Source of the DNA: Paenarthrobacter ureafaciens
Lineage (GTDB): Bacteria > Actinomycetota > Actinomycetes > Actinomycetales > Micrococcaceae
Direction of reading: 5' to 3'
Length of the DNA stretch: 64,000 nucleotides
Assembly (NCBI RefSeq): GCF_004028095.1
Contig: NZ_SBHM01000006.1
Span: forward strand, 186,001-250,000
Under the pieces are notes generated by a model, which saw nothing but the letters and a program-made list of their open reading frames with translations, did not search any database and was not told the DNA's origin. The translations under genes and the position numbers were made by a program. Below, one piece after another: positions 44,966 to 56,108 of this stretch (positions are counted from its first letter, which is position 1; each line of letters opens with the position of its first letter).

Positions 44966-45437
44966 GCTGCACCTGTCGCCGGGCCACCAAGGCTGCAGAA
45001 ATAGCCTCGTCGAAATACTTGGGCAAGTTCCTCGAAGTCCTCAACGCCGGCAGACCAGGGATATCGGCAACACTGGCGCCCCGTTTGAGTCCGAATTCAG
45101 TTGGCATCGATGCCTTCTTTATCGACGTGACGCTGACTTTTCGGGCTCCTAACGCGGCCAGCACAACACCCTCCACCTGGGCTCGAAAAAGTACGGCGTC
45201 CGTGTTCGTGCGCGCTAGAGCTCCTTGAACGACACTGGCCCCTTCTAGATCAAGGTCGATGAAGGACTCAGTGACGTTCGTGTGCACCCAATCCAGTTCT
45301 CGATCTCGGCTCCCGAAGTCAGGGATCACAGCCTTTTTGCTGTCGTGAATCCGCAAATGCTCGTTGTTAGAGCCATCCAGCAATACCCACAGAAACTCAT
45401 TCTTAGCGGGAACTATACCCAAGTAGAAGGTGCTCAT
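44949..45437 (-). CDS. Unknown protein coupled to kinase, perhaps RNase H/RuvC-like fold
   Basis: 162 residues, no signal or membrane segment. Starts with a beta-hairpin-like 'FYLGIVPAKNEFLWVLLDGS', then 'AVLFRAQVEGVVLAALGARK' and 'VSVTSIKKASM', a layout that recalls RuvC/RNase H-like proteins (helix with Glu, then strand and Lys). This is a pattern impression, not a confirmed family. It starts 7 bases after the nrdF stop and overlaps the kinase gene by 17 bases, so it is probably expressed from the nrd operon together with the kinase. Confidence 0.6.
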   Translation of the reverse strand: MSTFYLGIVPAKNEFLWVLLDGSNNEHLRIHDSKKAVIPDFGSRDRELDWVHTNVTESFIDLDLEGASVVQGALARTNTDAVLFRAQVEGVVLAALGARKVSVTSIKKASMPTEFGLKRGASVADIPGLPALRTSRNLPKYFDEAISAALVARRQVQLAQAA

Positions 45438-45444
45438 GTTGGCC

Positions 45445-47210
<1,766 letters not shown>

Positions 47211-47225
47211 CTCAGAGCACCACCG

Positions 47226-49409
47226 TCATAGCGCACATGAAACACAGCCTTCCACCTCAGTGCCCTCAAGGGCCATCTGGCGGAGACGGATGTAGTAAAG
47301 GGTCTTGATGCCCTTGCGCCATGCGTAGATCTGCGCCTTGTTGATGTCACGCGTGGTGGCGGTGTCCTTGAAGAACAGCGTCAGGGACAGGCCCTGGTCC
47401 ACGTGCTGCGTGGCAGCGGCGTAGGTGTCGATGATCTTCTCGTAGCCGATCTCGTACGCATCCTGGTAGTACTCCAGGTTGTCGTTGGTCAGGTACGGAG
47501 CCGGGTAGTAGACGCGGCCGATCTTGCCTTCCTTGCGGATTTCGATCTTGGCGGCCACCGGGTGGATGGAGGACGTGGAGTTGTTGATGTAGCTGATGGA
47601 ACCGGTAGGCGGAACCGCCTGGAGGTTCTGGTTGTAGATGCCGTGCTCCATGACCGAGGCCTTGAGCTCGCGCCAGTCATCCTGGGTGGGGATGTGGTGG
47701 CCGGCGAAAAGTTCGCGGACGCGCTCGGTAGCCGGAACCCATTCCTGCTCGGTGTACTTGTCGAAGAACTCACCGGAAGCGTACTTGGACTTCTCGAAAC
47801 CGCCGAAAGTCTGGCCGGTCTCGATGGCCAGCTTGTTGGAAGCACGGAGGGCGTGGAACAGCACCGTGTAGAAGTAGATGTTGGTGAAGTCCAGGCCCTC
47901 TTCGGAGCCGTAGTGGACCCGCTCGCGGGCAAGGTAACCGTGCAGGTTCATCTGGCCGAGGCCGATCGCGTGGCTCTGCGCATTGCCCTGTGCGATGGAC
48001 GGCACGGAGTTGATGTAGGACATGTCGGACACGGCGCTCAGTGCACGGATGGAGGTCTCGATGGAGAGGCCGAAGTCCGGGGAATCCATGGTCTTGGCGA
48101 TGTTCATGGAACCGAGGTTGCAGGAGATGTCCTTGCCAACGGTCTCGTAGCTGAGGTCCTCGCCGTAGATGGACGGGGTGGAAACCTGCAGGATCTCGGA
48201 GCAGAGGTTGCTCATGGTGATCCTGCCGTCGATCGGGTTGGCCCGGTTCACGGTGTCTTCGAACATGATGTACGGGTAGCCGGACTCGAACTGGATCTCC
48301 GCGAGGGTCTGGAAGAACTCGCGGGCGTTGATCTTGGACTTCTTGATCCGGGAATCGTCCACCATCTCGTAGTACTTCTCCGTGACGGAGATGTCGGAGA
48401 AGGGCACGCCGTAAACGCGCTCGACGTCGTACGGGGAGAAGAGGTACATGTCCTCGTTCTTCTTGGCGAGCTCGAACGTGATGTCCGGAATCACGACACC
48501 CAGGGACAGGGTCTTGATACGGATCTTCTCATCCGCGTTCTCGCGCTTGGTGTCCAGGAAGCGGTAGATATCCGGGTGGTGCGCGTGCAGGTACACAGCA
48601 CCGGCACCCTGGCGGGCACCGAGCTGGTTGGCGTAGGAGAAGCTGTCTTCGAGAAGCTTCATCACGGGGATGACGCCGGAGGACTGGTTCTCGATCTGCT
48701 TGATCGGGGCACCGTGTTCACGGATGTTGGTCAGGGACAGCGCAACACCGCCGCCACGCTTGGAAAGCTGCAATGCGGAGTTGATGCCACGGGCAATCGA
48801 CTCCATGTTGTCCTCGATGCGCAGGAGGAAGCAGGAGACGAGCTCGCCGCGCTGGGCCTTGCCGGCGTTGAGGAATGTGGGGGTGGCCGGCTGGAAGCGG
48901 CCGTCGATGATCTCGTCCACCAGGCGGGTGGCGAGCTCTTCGTTGCCCCGGCCGAGGTGCAGGGCAACCATGCAGACGCGGTCTTCATACCGCTCAAGGA
49001 AGCGCTTGCCGTCGAAAGTCTTCAACGTGTAGGACGTGTAGAACTTGAAGGCGCCAAGGAAGGTCTCGAAGCGGAACTTCTTCTTGTAGGCGCGGTTGAA
49101 GAGGTCACGGATGAAATTCATCGTGTACTGGTCGAGGGTTTCACGCTCGTAGTACTGGTTCTTCACCAGGTAATCGAGCTTCTCTTCCAGGTCGTGGAAG
49201 AACACGGTGTTGTTGTTCACGTGCTGCAGGAAGTACTGGTGCGCGGCTTCGCGGTCGGCTTCGAACTGGATCTCTCCGTTCGGGCCGTACAGGTTCAACA
49301 TGGCGTTGAGCTCGTGGTAGCCCAAGCCCTTATAAGCCTCGGGCAGTGGCTTCTTGGCCGATTCCACGGCGCTTCCGGCTACATCTGTTTCTGCGACAGT
49401 CGTGTCCAA
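47226..49409 (-). CDS. nrdE: NrdE, class Ib ribonucleotide reductase alpha subunit
   Basis: 727 residues, full length. It reduces ribonucleoside diphosphates with NrdF radical and NrdH electrons. Active-site regions include '[19 protein letters not shown]', '[13 protein letters not shown]' and the C-terminal redox pair in 'VEGCVSCAL'. It lacks a long ATP-cone, as expected for class Ib. The TTG at 49409 would overlap nrdI by 31 bases; a later start is possible. No intron or intein is present in the coding sequence. Confidence 0.97.
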   Translation of the reverse strand: MDTTVAETDVAGSAVESAKKPLPEAYKGLGYHELNAMLNLYGPNGEIQFEADREAAHQYFLQHVNNNTVFFHDLEEKLDYLVKNQYYERETLDQYTMNFIRDLFNRAYKKKFRFETFLGAFKFYTSYTLKTFDGKRFLERYEDRVCMVALHLGRGNEELATRLVDEIIDGRFQPATPTFLNAGKAQRGELVSCFLLRIEDNMESIARGINSALQLSKRGGGVALSLTNIREHGAPIKQIENQSSGVIPVMKLLEDSFSYANQLGARQGAGAVYLHAHHPDIYRFLDTKRENADEKIRIKTLSLGVVIPDITFELAKKNEDMYLFSPYDVERVYGVPFSDISVTEKYYEMVDDSRIKKSKINAREFFQTLAEIQFESGYPYIMFEDTVNRANPIDGRITMSNLCSEILQVSTPSIYGEDLSYETVGKDISCNLGSMNIAKTMDSPDFGLSIETSIRALSAVSDMSYINSVPSIAQGNAQSHAIGLGQMNLHGYLARERVHYGSEEGLDFTNIYFYTVLFHALRASNKLAIETGQTFGGFEKSKYASGEFFDKYTEQEWVPATERVRELFAGHHIPTQDDWRELKASVMEHGIYNQNLQAVPPTGSISYINNSTSSIHPVAAKIEIRKEGKIGRVYYPAPYLTNDNLEYYQDAYEIGYEKIIDTYAAATQHVDQGLSLTLFFKDTATTRDINKAQIYAWRKGIKTLYYIRLRQMALEGTEVEGCVSCAL

Positions 49410-49858
49410 AACTTTTCCAATCCGTCGTTGACACGGATGACGTCTTCCGGCGTCCCCATGAGTTCAAACCTGTATAGATGCGGCACCTTGCATTTGGCGG
49501 CGACGATGTCCCCGGCTGCGCAATAGTTGTCCGCGAAGTTGGTGTTCCCCGCACCGATAACACCGCGGATCAGTTCCCTGTTCCGCGGGTTGTTCAAAAA
49601 CCTGATGACCTGCTTGGGCACAGACCCCTCGCCGTTGGTACCGCCATACGTGGGCAGTACCAGGACGAAAGGTTCAAGGGCTTCGAGCGGGGCGTCCTGG
49701 GCGTAGAGGGGAATGCGCGCCGCATCCCTGCCCAGCTTTTGAACAAAGCGTTTGGTGTTTTCCGAAGTGGAGGAGAAGTAGATGAGGTGACTCCTCGTGG
49801 TGACAGCTTCCGTCGCTTTGCGTACGGTTGCCGCTGCCAGCGGTGCCATGGGAGTCAC
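49379..49858 (-). CDS. nrdI: NrdI flavodoxin-like protein
   Basis: 159 residues. FMN-binding flavodoxin fold: '[17 protein letters not shown]' (phosphate loop), '[19 protein letters not shown]' and '[18 protein letters not shown]'. It supplies the oxidant for assembling the NrdF manganese-tyrosyl cofactor. Lies between nrdH and nrdE in the normal order. Confidence 0.95.
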   Translation of the reverse strand: MTPMAPLAAATVRKATEAVTTRSHLIYFSSTSENTKRFVQKLGRDAARIPLYAQDAPLEALEPFVLVLPTYGGTNGEGSVPKQVIRFLNNPRNRELIRGVIGAGNTNFADNYCAAGDIVAAKCKVPHLYRFELMGTPEDVIRVNDGLEKFWTRLSQKQM

Positions 49859-49910
49859 CTCGACTACATAGGAATTCTTAGTGTGTTGCAGTGGTGTAGG
49901 TCAAAGACCT

Positions 49911-50156
49911 TTAGGCCACGGAAGAGGACACGGACTGGGCCAGTTCCTCGATCTTGTCCGGGCGGAATCCGGACCAGTGGTCCTGCTCGGTGACCACGAC
50001 CGGAGCCTGCATGTAACCCAGTGCCTTCAGGCGTTCCAGGGCCTCTGCATCCTGTGAGATATCGACGCTTTGGTAGGCGATACCCTTCTTGTCGAGCGCA
50101 CGGTACGTCGCGTTGCACTGAACACAGGCCGGCTTCGTGTAAACCGTAACGGTCAT
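49911..50156 (-). CDS. nrdH: NrdH redoxin
   Basis: 81 residues, thioredoxin-like, with active site 'CVQC' at about residues 11-14 and 'APVVVTEQDHWSGFRPDKI' typical of NrdH. It donates electrons to NrdE from thioredoxin reductase. The ATG at 50156 (MTVTVYTKP) has AAGGGG about 9 bases upstream and is preferred over the codon two positions earlier. First gene of nrdHIE-(homing endonuclease)-F. Confidence 0.95.
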   Translation of the reverse strand: MTVTVYTKPACVQCNATYRALDKKGIAYQSVDISQDAEALERLKALGYMQAPVVVTEQDHWSGFRPDKIEELAQSVSSSVA

Positions 50157-50219
50157 GATCACTGTCCCCTTAGTTAAAGTCTGTTGCTTGGGCTGGCTTC
50201 CTGCTCAATCCGTAAATCG

Positions 50220-50235
50220 ATACTACATGTAGTGC
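50220..50235 (-). promoter_or_regulatory. Candidate NrdR box upstream of nrdH
   Basis: ATACTACATGTAGTGC contains the palindrome ACTACATGTAGT and fits the NrdR consensus core CTA-N4-TAG. It lies about 64-79 bp before the nrdH start within the 393-base divergent region 50157-50549. A weaker relative, TTACAAGTAT, is at 50267-50276. NrdR boxes usually come as a pair about 30 bp apart; the spacing here does not fit well, so only the first is supported. Nothing else clear was seen in this intergenic stretch. Confidence 0.6.
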
Positions 50236-50549
50236 ATGCGCCCCACCGGGACCCCAAGATGATGTATTACAAGTATGTCATTCAATCCACCGGTAGTCCA
50301 CAGGCAGAGGCCCTCAAAATGTCCGGGATTCCGCCGAAGTGAGAGATGAAATCCACAAGCTGTGGAGTACTTAGCCACATTTAATCTCCAGCGTGTCGCC
50401 GCCACACGGCGTGTCGTGACACTTTGAAAACTGTGGTCCGGGCAACAGCAAGCTTTGCTGTCGGTAGACATCGGGAGTACGGTGTCCGAGGTGCCCGCAG
50501 GCGTGCACTCCCCAGCAAAGCCGGGGCAGAACGAGCAAAAGGACAGCTG

Positions 50550-51515
50550 ATGGTCAACCTTCTCCATCTCCGAACGCTTTTGGAGGTCACCCGGCTGGGT
50601 TCGTTCGCGGCAGCAGCAGCACAGCTCGGCTACACAGCCTCCGCCGTGTCACAGCAGATGGCGGCGCTGGAACGGGACACGGGAGTTGAGCTCTTTCAGC
50701 GGTCAGCCCGCAGCGTAGTGCCGACGGAAGCCGCCCTGACCATGACCCGCCATGCTTCCAAGGTCCTGACCGACGTCGAAGCCTTGATGGCTGCCGCATC
50801 CCGGACCAACGACTCCCCCGCCCAGGAACTGCGGCTCGGCATTTTTCCCAGCCTGGCCACCTACGTCCTGCCCGACATCCTCCGCAACGAACGCTGGAAC
50901 GGCCTGGGCATCGAACTCAAAGTCTCAGTAGCCGAACCCGCCCAAACCATTCAGGGTCTCAGGAGCGGTGGCGAGCTGGACGTGGCTTTGGTCTATCAAG
51001 TGGGCCAGTCCGGCCTGGCCTGGCCGCATTCGCTGGAACGCCAGTGGATCGGCGACGACGACTTCCGCGTAGTCCTTCCGGCCTCGTGGAAAATCCGCGA
51101 GGACGCCGACATCGAGGCCGCGCACCTTTCCGATATGCCGTGGATCGTGCACCACCCCGGAACAAGTGACGCGTTGGTGATTGAGCGCCTGTTCGCAAGC
51201 TGCAACCTGCACCCGCGCGTGGTGGCCTACAGTGACGACTTCCACGCCAGCCTCGAAATGACCGCTGCCGGTCTTGGCGCGTCGCTGGTTCCGGAACTGG
51301 CGCTGCGCAACCGGCCGTCCGGCGTCGTGGTCCTCGACGTCCCGGACATCCGGCTGGCCCGTAACGTTTTCGCTTTGCTGATCAATGAAAAGCGGACGGC
51401 GCAAGTGCAACTCTTCACCCAGCTCCTGGCCGATACTCTTCGCGGGACCACCGGCAGGAGCGGGTTGGCGCCGTTGAAATCCGTACCGGCCAAGGCTTCC
51501 CCGCGTCGACGGTGA
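50550..51515 (+). CDS. LysR-family transcriptional regulator
   Basis: 321 residues from ATG 50550 (AAGGA 8 bases upstream); the open frame to 50424 is not conserved. N-terminal winged HTH: 'LLEVTRLGSFAAAAAQLGYT' and 'ASAVSQQMAALERDTGVELF'. The C-terminal two-lobed effector domain has no recognised ligand. It is divergent from nrdHIEF but about 390 bases apart, so its target is open. Confidence 0.9.
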   Translation: MVNLLHLRTLLEVTRLGSFAAAAAQLGYTASAVSQQMAALERDTGVELFQRSARSVVPTEAALTMTRHASKVLTDVEALMAAASRTNDSPAQELRLGIFPSLATYVLPDILRNERWNGLGIELKVSVAEPAQTIQGLRSGGELDVALVYQVGQSGLAWPHSLERQWIGDDDFRVVLPASWKIREDADIEAAHLSDMPWIVHHPGTSDALVIERLFASCNLHPRVVAYSDDFHASLEMTAAGLGASLVPELALRNRPSGVVVLDVPDIRLARNVFALLINEKRTAQVQLFTQLLADTLRGTTGRSGLAPLKSVPAKASPRRR

Positions 51516-51567
51516 AATATCCACAAGTTGCTGGAACCCTCTGCTTGATCGGGGTTAGATTGATCAC

Positions 51568-52071
51568 ATGGGCAAGGTAGCGAGCAAATATTTTGGGGAG
51601 ATAGAGCTCAACCACGGGCGGGACCACTGCTTTGAGGCCAAACATGACCTGAGTGGCGCTCCGCTTCGGCTGGACTTGAATGTCACGGCGCACGACCATT
51701 TCGACGAGGCCGCGCTGCGCAAAATGGACTACCGACTGAGGTTCCTGCCGGAACTGGTGGACCAGGTCCGGGAAATGATCGCCGAGGAACTCGACCAGGA
51801 CGGAACCAACCCCCAGCAGTTCCTCCACTTCCACTGCTCCCAGCTCAAGGAAGAGCAGTTGGAGTCCGTCTTCGGCGTGCGCGACAAGTCCCAGCTCACC
51901 AACGACGTTTTCCTCAAAGCCCTGAAACTGGGCCACGTGGCCATCTATCCGGGTCAACCCGAGCGCTATTTCGTGCTTGATTTCACGCTGGGCTCGCACT
52001 TCACGGATGAAGTGCTGGTAGTGGCCGCGGATGAGGACGGCGTGGTGGATGACGAGATTCTTTGGGAATAA
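51568..52071 (+). CDS. DUF2004-like protein
   Basis: 167 residues. 'SKYFGEIELNHGRDHCFEAK' and 'DLNVTAHDHFDEAALRKMDY' begin an alpha/beta protein resembling DUF2004; acidic throughout, no signal peptide. Function unknown. It stands alone between lysR and the convergent metF. Confidence 0.75.
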   Translation: MGKVASKYFGEIELNHGRDHCFEAKHDLSGAPLRLDLNVTAHDHFDEAALRKMDYRLRFLPELVDQVREMIAEELDQDGTNPQQFLHFHCSQLKEEQLESVFGVRDKSQLTNDVFLKALKLGHVAIYPGQPERYFVLDFTLGSHFTDEVLVVAADEDGVVDDEILWE

Positions 52072-52093
52072 ACTGCTCACCGCGAAGGGTGTG

Positions 52094-53083
52094 TCAGATA
52101 GCGAATTCCTCGTGGCGGACCGGCTCAGGGGTAGGTGACACGGGCTGCGCACGGAACGTCGGCCTCGCTGGGCGTGGCAAGGCGAGCTTGTCCAGGACGT
52201 CCAGCGCGTGGGCGTGCTCGTTGAAGGTGTACAGATGAATGCCGGGCGCACCAGCGTCCAGTGCCGCATTGGCAAGGTCCACCGTGGCGGCCACACCAAT
52301 CCGGCGCTGCTCAGCTTCGGTGTCCGCCGCGGCCAGGCGCTCCATCAGGTGCGCTGAAGGGTCGACGCCGGCCAGCTCACCAAGGCGCTTCAGGCGCCTG
52401 AGGCTCGTGAAGGGCATGACCCCGGGAATGATGGGAATGGTTACCCCGGCCCGCCGTGCCCTGCTCACCAGGTTCGAGTACTCGTGCGCTTGGAAAAACA
52501 CTTGCGTGATGGCAAAGTCCGCGCCGGAACGCTGCTTGGCCAAGAGTACTTCAACATCATGTTCAACGCTGGGCGACTCGGGATGTTTGGCGGGGTACGC
52601 AGCAACCCCCACGGCGATCTTTCCCGCACAGAGCAACGCGGTGCGGCGTTGCTCTACGTGGCGGACGAGCTCAATGAGATCTTGCGCGTACCTCAGCGAA
52701 CCGCTGGGCGGAAGCGTGCCGTCCTGGGGCAGGTCCCCCCGCAGCGCGAGGATTCCGCGAACGCCGTGGTCAAGAAGTTCGGCAATGATGTCGGCCAGCT
52801 CGGCCGGGGTGTTGCCCACGCAGGTCAAGTGCGCCAAGGGCCGTAGCGTGGTTTCAAGCAGCAGCCGGTTGATCAGGTCAACGGCGGTGTCCCGGTTGGA
52901 ACCGCTGGCACCATAGGTCACCGAAACGTAGTCGGGATCGGTGGCTTCCAGTTCGCGGATGGTGGTCCACAGGGTTTCTGCGGCTTTCGGGGAACGCGGC
53001 GGGAACAGCTCGTAGGACAGTGCGACGGGAGCGGTTGCGGCGGAAAGGTTTGAATGAGTGTCGGTAAGGGTTGGTGGCGACAT
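52094..53083 (-). CDS. metF: MetF, 5,10-methylenetetrahydrofolate reductase
   Basis: 329 residues from ATG 53083 with GAGGA 6-7 bases upstream. A GTG at 53107 lies inside a hairpin and is less likely. FAD TIM-barrel motifs: 'SYELFPPRSPKAAETLW', 'VSVTYGASGSNRDT', 'LTCVGNTPAELADII', 'ILALRGDLPQDG' and 'GADFAITQVFFQAHEY'. It makes 5-methyl-THF for methionine synthesis. Preceded by a long, structured leader. Confidence 0.94.
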   Translation of the reverse strand: MSPPTLTDTHSNLSAATAPVALSYELFPPRSPKAAETLWTTIRELEATDPDYVSVTYGASGSNRDTAVDLINRLLLETTLRPLAHLTCVGNTPAELADIIAELLDHGVRGILALRGDLPQDGTLPPSGSLRYAQDLIELVRHVEQRRTALLCAGKIAVGVAAYPAKHPESPSVEHDVEVLLAKQRSGADFAITQVFFQAHEYSNLVSRARRAGVTIPIIPGVMPFTSLRRLKRLGELAGVDPSAHLMERLAAADTEAEQRRIGVAATVDLANAALDAGAPGIHLYTFNEHAHALDVLDKLALPRPARPTFRAQPVSPTPEPVRHEEFAI

Positions 53084-53106
53084 TTGCGTCCTCGGCTGTT
53101 CGTCCA

Positions 53107-53326
53107 CGAACGTCTACCCCCGGGCCAAGGGGCCGTCGGTAGATGTTCGGTGAATTGAGTTTGGGATACACGAAAAGGGCCCCAGCAGGCCGCAGCCGCG
53201 ACTGTTACGCCTGGAGTGAAGCTTTCCGTGTGCAAATGTCAGGCCCACATGGGGGCACCCACACCCTCCTCACCACCCTTGCGGGGCGGATCCAACGGAG
53301 GATCGCTGACACGTTACCGCGGTAAC
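53107..53326 (-). promoter_or_regulatory. Structured leader/promoter region of metF
   Basis: The 330-base gap before metF (53108-53437) holds ordered inverted repeats. Next to the start is a 12-bp arm hairpin, CGAACRTCTACC with GGTAGAYGTTCG (53107-53149, one mismatch). Farther up is GATCC-N6-GGATC (53289-53304) and a perfect palindrome GTTACCGCGGTAAC (53313-53326). I could not match SAM-I, SAM-II, SAM-IV, SAH or cobalamin riboswitch cores. It may be an attenuator plus an operator. Confidence 0.5.
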
Positions 53327-53437
53327 TTGATGACGACTCTAGGACGGCAGCCCGGGACTCTTCAACTCGGGCTCCGAATTAAGACGCACTTTTACGCCTT
53401 ACCCTTGATACTTCGTGAACTTTATTCGCCGAAATGG

Positions 53438-54175
53438 TCACCAAGGCCTGTCCACTCCCGGATTGTCGGGACCGTTGAGGTACCTGTCCCGGTCCTGGCC
53501 CTCCTGTCGCTCACGCTGTGCCTGCTCAGCGGACTCCTGCAGCTTCCGAAGCTGTTCCTGTTGCGGAGGAGCCGGCGACTGCCCGGGTGGAGGAGACGCA
53601 GCCGCCTCCGATGCGCCGCTGCCCGCTTTCTTGCGCACCAGTCGCGCTTCGGCCGAATCCAAGGCATCGCCCTCACCGTCGGCGTTGGCCGGTCCCTCGT
53701 GGCGGCACGCCGGCGGAGACTCCTGCACTACCGCCAGCGCTTCAGCGAAAAGCGTCCCGGCATCCGGCGTCTGCGCTTCGACTGCCGCATCTCCCAACTT
53801 CTCAATGCTCAAGGCAAGGTTCACCCGGACCTTGCACTCATCAAATCCGGGATTCGCGGACAGCGCGGACGCAAAGTCCTTCCTCGCCGCAGCAAAGTCA
53901 CCGGCCAAGGCATGGGCGTCACCGGATGCGACATACGCCTTATGCGGTTCGAGCACGTTGGCGTAAAGCAACCACCCGGAAGCCCTGCCCAGGCTCTCCT
54001 CCTGTCGGGCGGCAAATGCTTCGGATGCGCTTCCGCCCAGCACACCCACGCTCAGAAGCTTGGCGGCCACGGCGAGCCCCGCCAGGGCAGGGACCGCGGA
54101 CCACAGCGCGAGCCGCCTCTTCCGCCGTCGGGCATTGTGGCGGCTCCCTTCACGGGTGCCGGCGTCACGGGTCAT
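53438..54175 (-). CDS. TPR-like membrane protein at the end of the moxR operon
   Basis: 245 residues. Basic N-terminus and one membrane helix ('LALWSAVPALAGLAVAAKLL'), then a short TPR-like part ('AYVASGDAHALAGDFAAARK', 'DFASALSANPGFDECKV') and a Pro/Gln/Glu-rich tail. ATG overlaps the upstream VWA stop by 4 bases. Such BatE-like proteins close MoxR/VWA operons and may serve as adaptors at the membrane. Confidence 0.78.
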   Translation of the reverse strand: MTRDAGTREGSRHNARRRKRRLALWSAVPALAGLAVAAKLLSVGVLGGSASEAFAARQEESLGRASGWLLYANVLEPHKAYVASGDAHALAGDFAAARKDFASALSANPGFDECKVRVNLALSIEKLGDAAVEAQTPDAGTLFAEALAVVQESPPACRHEGPANADGEGDALDSAEARLVRKKAGSGASEAAASPPPGQSPAPPQQEQLRKLQESAEQAQRERQEGQDRDRYLNGPDNPGVDRPW

Positions 54176-55110
54176 TGTGTCCTCCCCGGGCGTAGGCTCC
54201 GCAGGGCGGCGGCGTGCCGCATGGGCTCGTGAAGGAGGAGCAGGAATGCCCCGAAGGCCACCAGCCAGTACAGCTCCGCCCTGCCCGGGCCGCCTACCGT
54301 TGTGCCTGCGAGCGCTCCCGGCTCTGCTTTGGTGAGCAATTCGGCGGTACCTTCGTCCCCGCTGCGGTGCGCATAGGGCAGGTTGAGCTGCGCGGCGATG
54401 TTCCTGAGGGCGCCTTCGTCGAGCCGGGAGACGCCGTCGACGTCTTTCATGCGCCCGCCCTGGGCGGTGCCGTAACCGAGTACCGCTCCCCCGTTGATGC
54501 CGGTAGCGTCAACGGGCAGCCGTTCGGGGGGCGTGGCGGACGTGTTTTCACCGTCGCCGGCGTAGAAGACCAGGGCGGGCCTTCCCGGTTGTTGCATCTG
54601 TGCGGCGGCCAGCCTGTCCTTGAGCAGCCTGCCAGCGCTGGTGATGCTGCTGCCCGCAGCAAATCGGGGCGCTTGGGGTTGCAGGGTGGCCATGGCGGTT
54701 TGGAGTGCGGTGGTATCCCTGCTGAGTGGCATTCGGACGGTTGCCTGGTTGTCGAAGGTGATGAGGCAGAACCTGGCTCCGGCCAGTTCCTTGGCCATGC
54801 TTGCCACGTCCTGTTTGGCACCGGCCAGCCGGGTTTCGCTGCCGTGGTAGTCCTCGGCGGCCATGCTGGTGCTTGTGTCCACCAGGATGAACACGTCCAG
54901 GTCGGCGGCCGCCGTGGTGCCTCCTGCCCCGGCCCACCCCGGGCGGAGAGCAGCCAGGAGCAGGAGTACGACGGCGGCGGTGCGGGTGATGGTGGAGGGT
55001 ACCTGTTGCTTGGGTTGCTTGCCGTACAGAGTTAGCCAGGTACCGAATGCAAGGACGAGGAGCACCGCGGCTGCGAGGTAGGGCCACGGAACGATGGGGG
55101 CAAAGGTCAT
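54172..55110 (-). CDS. VWA-domain membrane protein (BatB-like)
   Basis: 312 residues from ATG 55110, which overlaps the upstream stop as ATGA. Two N-terminal membrane helices ('YLAAAVLLVLAFGTWLTLY', 'AAVVLLLLAALRPGWAG'), a VWA domain with MIDAS 'VDTSTSMAAEDYHGSETR' and 'ITFDNQATVRMP', and a C-terminal helix 'AELYWLVAFGAFLLLLHEP'. The MIDAS DxSxS is intact, so it can bind metal and ligands outside the membrane. Confidence 0.88.
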   Translation of the reverse strand: MTFAPIVPWPYLAAAVLLVLAFGTWLTLYGKQPKQQVPSTITRTAAVVLLLLAALRPGWAGAGGTTAAADLDVFILVDTSTSMAAEDYHGSETRLAGAKQDVASMAKELAGARFCLITFDNQATVRMPLSRDTTALQTAMATLQPQAPRFAAGSSITSAGRLLKDRLAAAQMQQPGRPALVFYAGDGENTSATPPERLPVDATGINGGAVLGYGTAQGGRMKDVDGVSRLDEGALRNIAAQLNLPYAHRSGDEGTAELLTKAEPGALAGTTVGGPGRAELYWLVAFGAFLLLLHEPMRHAAALRSLRPGRTQ

Positions 55111-56108
55111 AGCCCGTGCCTCCATCCCAGTACCAGCAGCCCCATGCCGGCGAGCGCTGCGATACCGAGGGGCCAGGCGGGGTTGTCCGTAATGATGGAT
55201 ACGGGCGCCGCGCGGTAGCTCGTGGCTTCGGTTTCCTGGACCTTGGTGACGATGCCGGGCACGGCCTCCGGGCTGTCCAGCGTGTAGTAGCCGCCGCCGG
55301 TGGACTGGGCTGTTGCCCTGAGCCGGGCACCGGGTTGCTCGGCGTCATCACCGTAATCGAAATCACCGGGGTTGATGGCGTGGACTTTGATGTTTTTCTG
55401 CTGCGCGAGGGCGCCTGCCTCCTCGAGGGTGAAGATGGGGTTCCCGGAGAGGAAGTTATCGGTCGCCAGGACCACTGACCGGGAACGCTGTGCTTCGCCT
55501 GTACGGGAGCTTGCGCTGGGGTCGGCTTCAGCGTCGGGGAAGCTTTGGACGCACGAGGCCAGCCCGTCACCGATCAATGATGAGCCGCCCCTGTTCCACG
55601 TGCCGTCAAAGAAGGCTCCGGCTCCGCTGTCCAAGGCTTTGCGGGCTTCGCCCAGTTGTTCAACGGCGTAGTCGTAGTCGTCGGTCAATGGAAAGAGCTG
55701 GACGCTGCTGCTGTCGAAAATGACCATCCCGATGCGCTCGCCGTCGAACTCTTCCGCGAGCCGCTGGAAGACCCCAACCAAGGCTGCGTCCGTGCTGGTC
55801 ATGGATCCGGAGACATCGAGGCACAGCACAATGTCGCGGTTCCGTACTTCGGGTTGGTCGGTGGTGCGGTGTGTCGGTCTGGCGGCGGCGGTCACTGCGC
55901 CGGCAAGGACTATGGCGCTGAGTACCAGCGCACTGGTGAGTCCGCGTCGGTGGTGGCGCAGCGCCCGCTGGTATTCGGGCAGGGCGGTGAGCCGGTCCGC
56001 GTGCGCAACGGGCCGGTCCTTTCCGGGGCGCCGGCGCCGGTGCAGCAGCCAGGCAATGGCCGCGGCAACTGCGGCGAGCGGCACCATCCACCAGAATGTC
56101 AGTTCCAT
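55107..56108 (-). CDS. VWA-domain membrane protein (BatA-like)
   Basis: 333 residues. N-terminal helix 'WWMVPLAAVAAAIAWLLHR', second helix 'LTSALVLSAIVLAGAVTAA', VWA domain with MIDAS 'LCLDVSGSMTSTDAALVGVF' and 'GMVIFDSSSVQLFPL', and C-terminal helix. Pairs with the next VWA gene; the two starts and stops overlap. Its start lies 10 bases inside the preceding gene. Confidence 0.88.
   Translation of the reverse strand: MELTFWWMVPLAAVAAAIAWLLHRRRRPGKDRPVAHADRLTALPEYQRALRHHRRGLTSALVLSAIVLAGAVTAAARPTHRTTDQPEVRNRDIVLCLDVSGSMTSTDAALVGVFQRLAEEFDGERIGMVIFDSSSVQLFPLTDDYDYAVEQLGEARKALDSGAGAFFDGTWNRGGSSLIGDGLASCVQSFPDAEADPSASSRTGEAQRSRSVVLATDNFLSGNPIFTLEEAGALAQQKNIKVHAINPGDFDYGDDAEQPGARLRATAQSTGGGYYTLDSPEAVPGIVTKVQETEATSYRAAPVSIITDNPAWPLGIAALAGMGLLVLGWRHGL

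Noticed and set aside
47403..49526. 707-codon open frame on the + strand
   Set aside because: Exact antisense of nrdE/nrdI; long only because of GC-rich third positions. Peptide is low-complexity Val/Gly/Asp/Leu without domains.
50262..50277. Second NrdR box
   Set aside because: Only 7 of 10 core positions match and spacing of about 44 bp does not suit the paired-box pattern.
53107..53326. SAM, SAH or cobalamin riboswitch for metF
   Set aside because: Hairpins are present, but the conserved cores of these classes were not seen in either strand; kept only as an unassigned structured leader.
53216..54232. 338-codon + frame across the metF upstream region
   Set aside because: Mostly antisense of the TPR-like protein; Arg-rich without motifs. 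The region is better explained as a leader/promoter.
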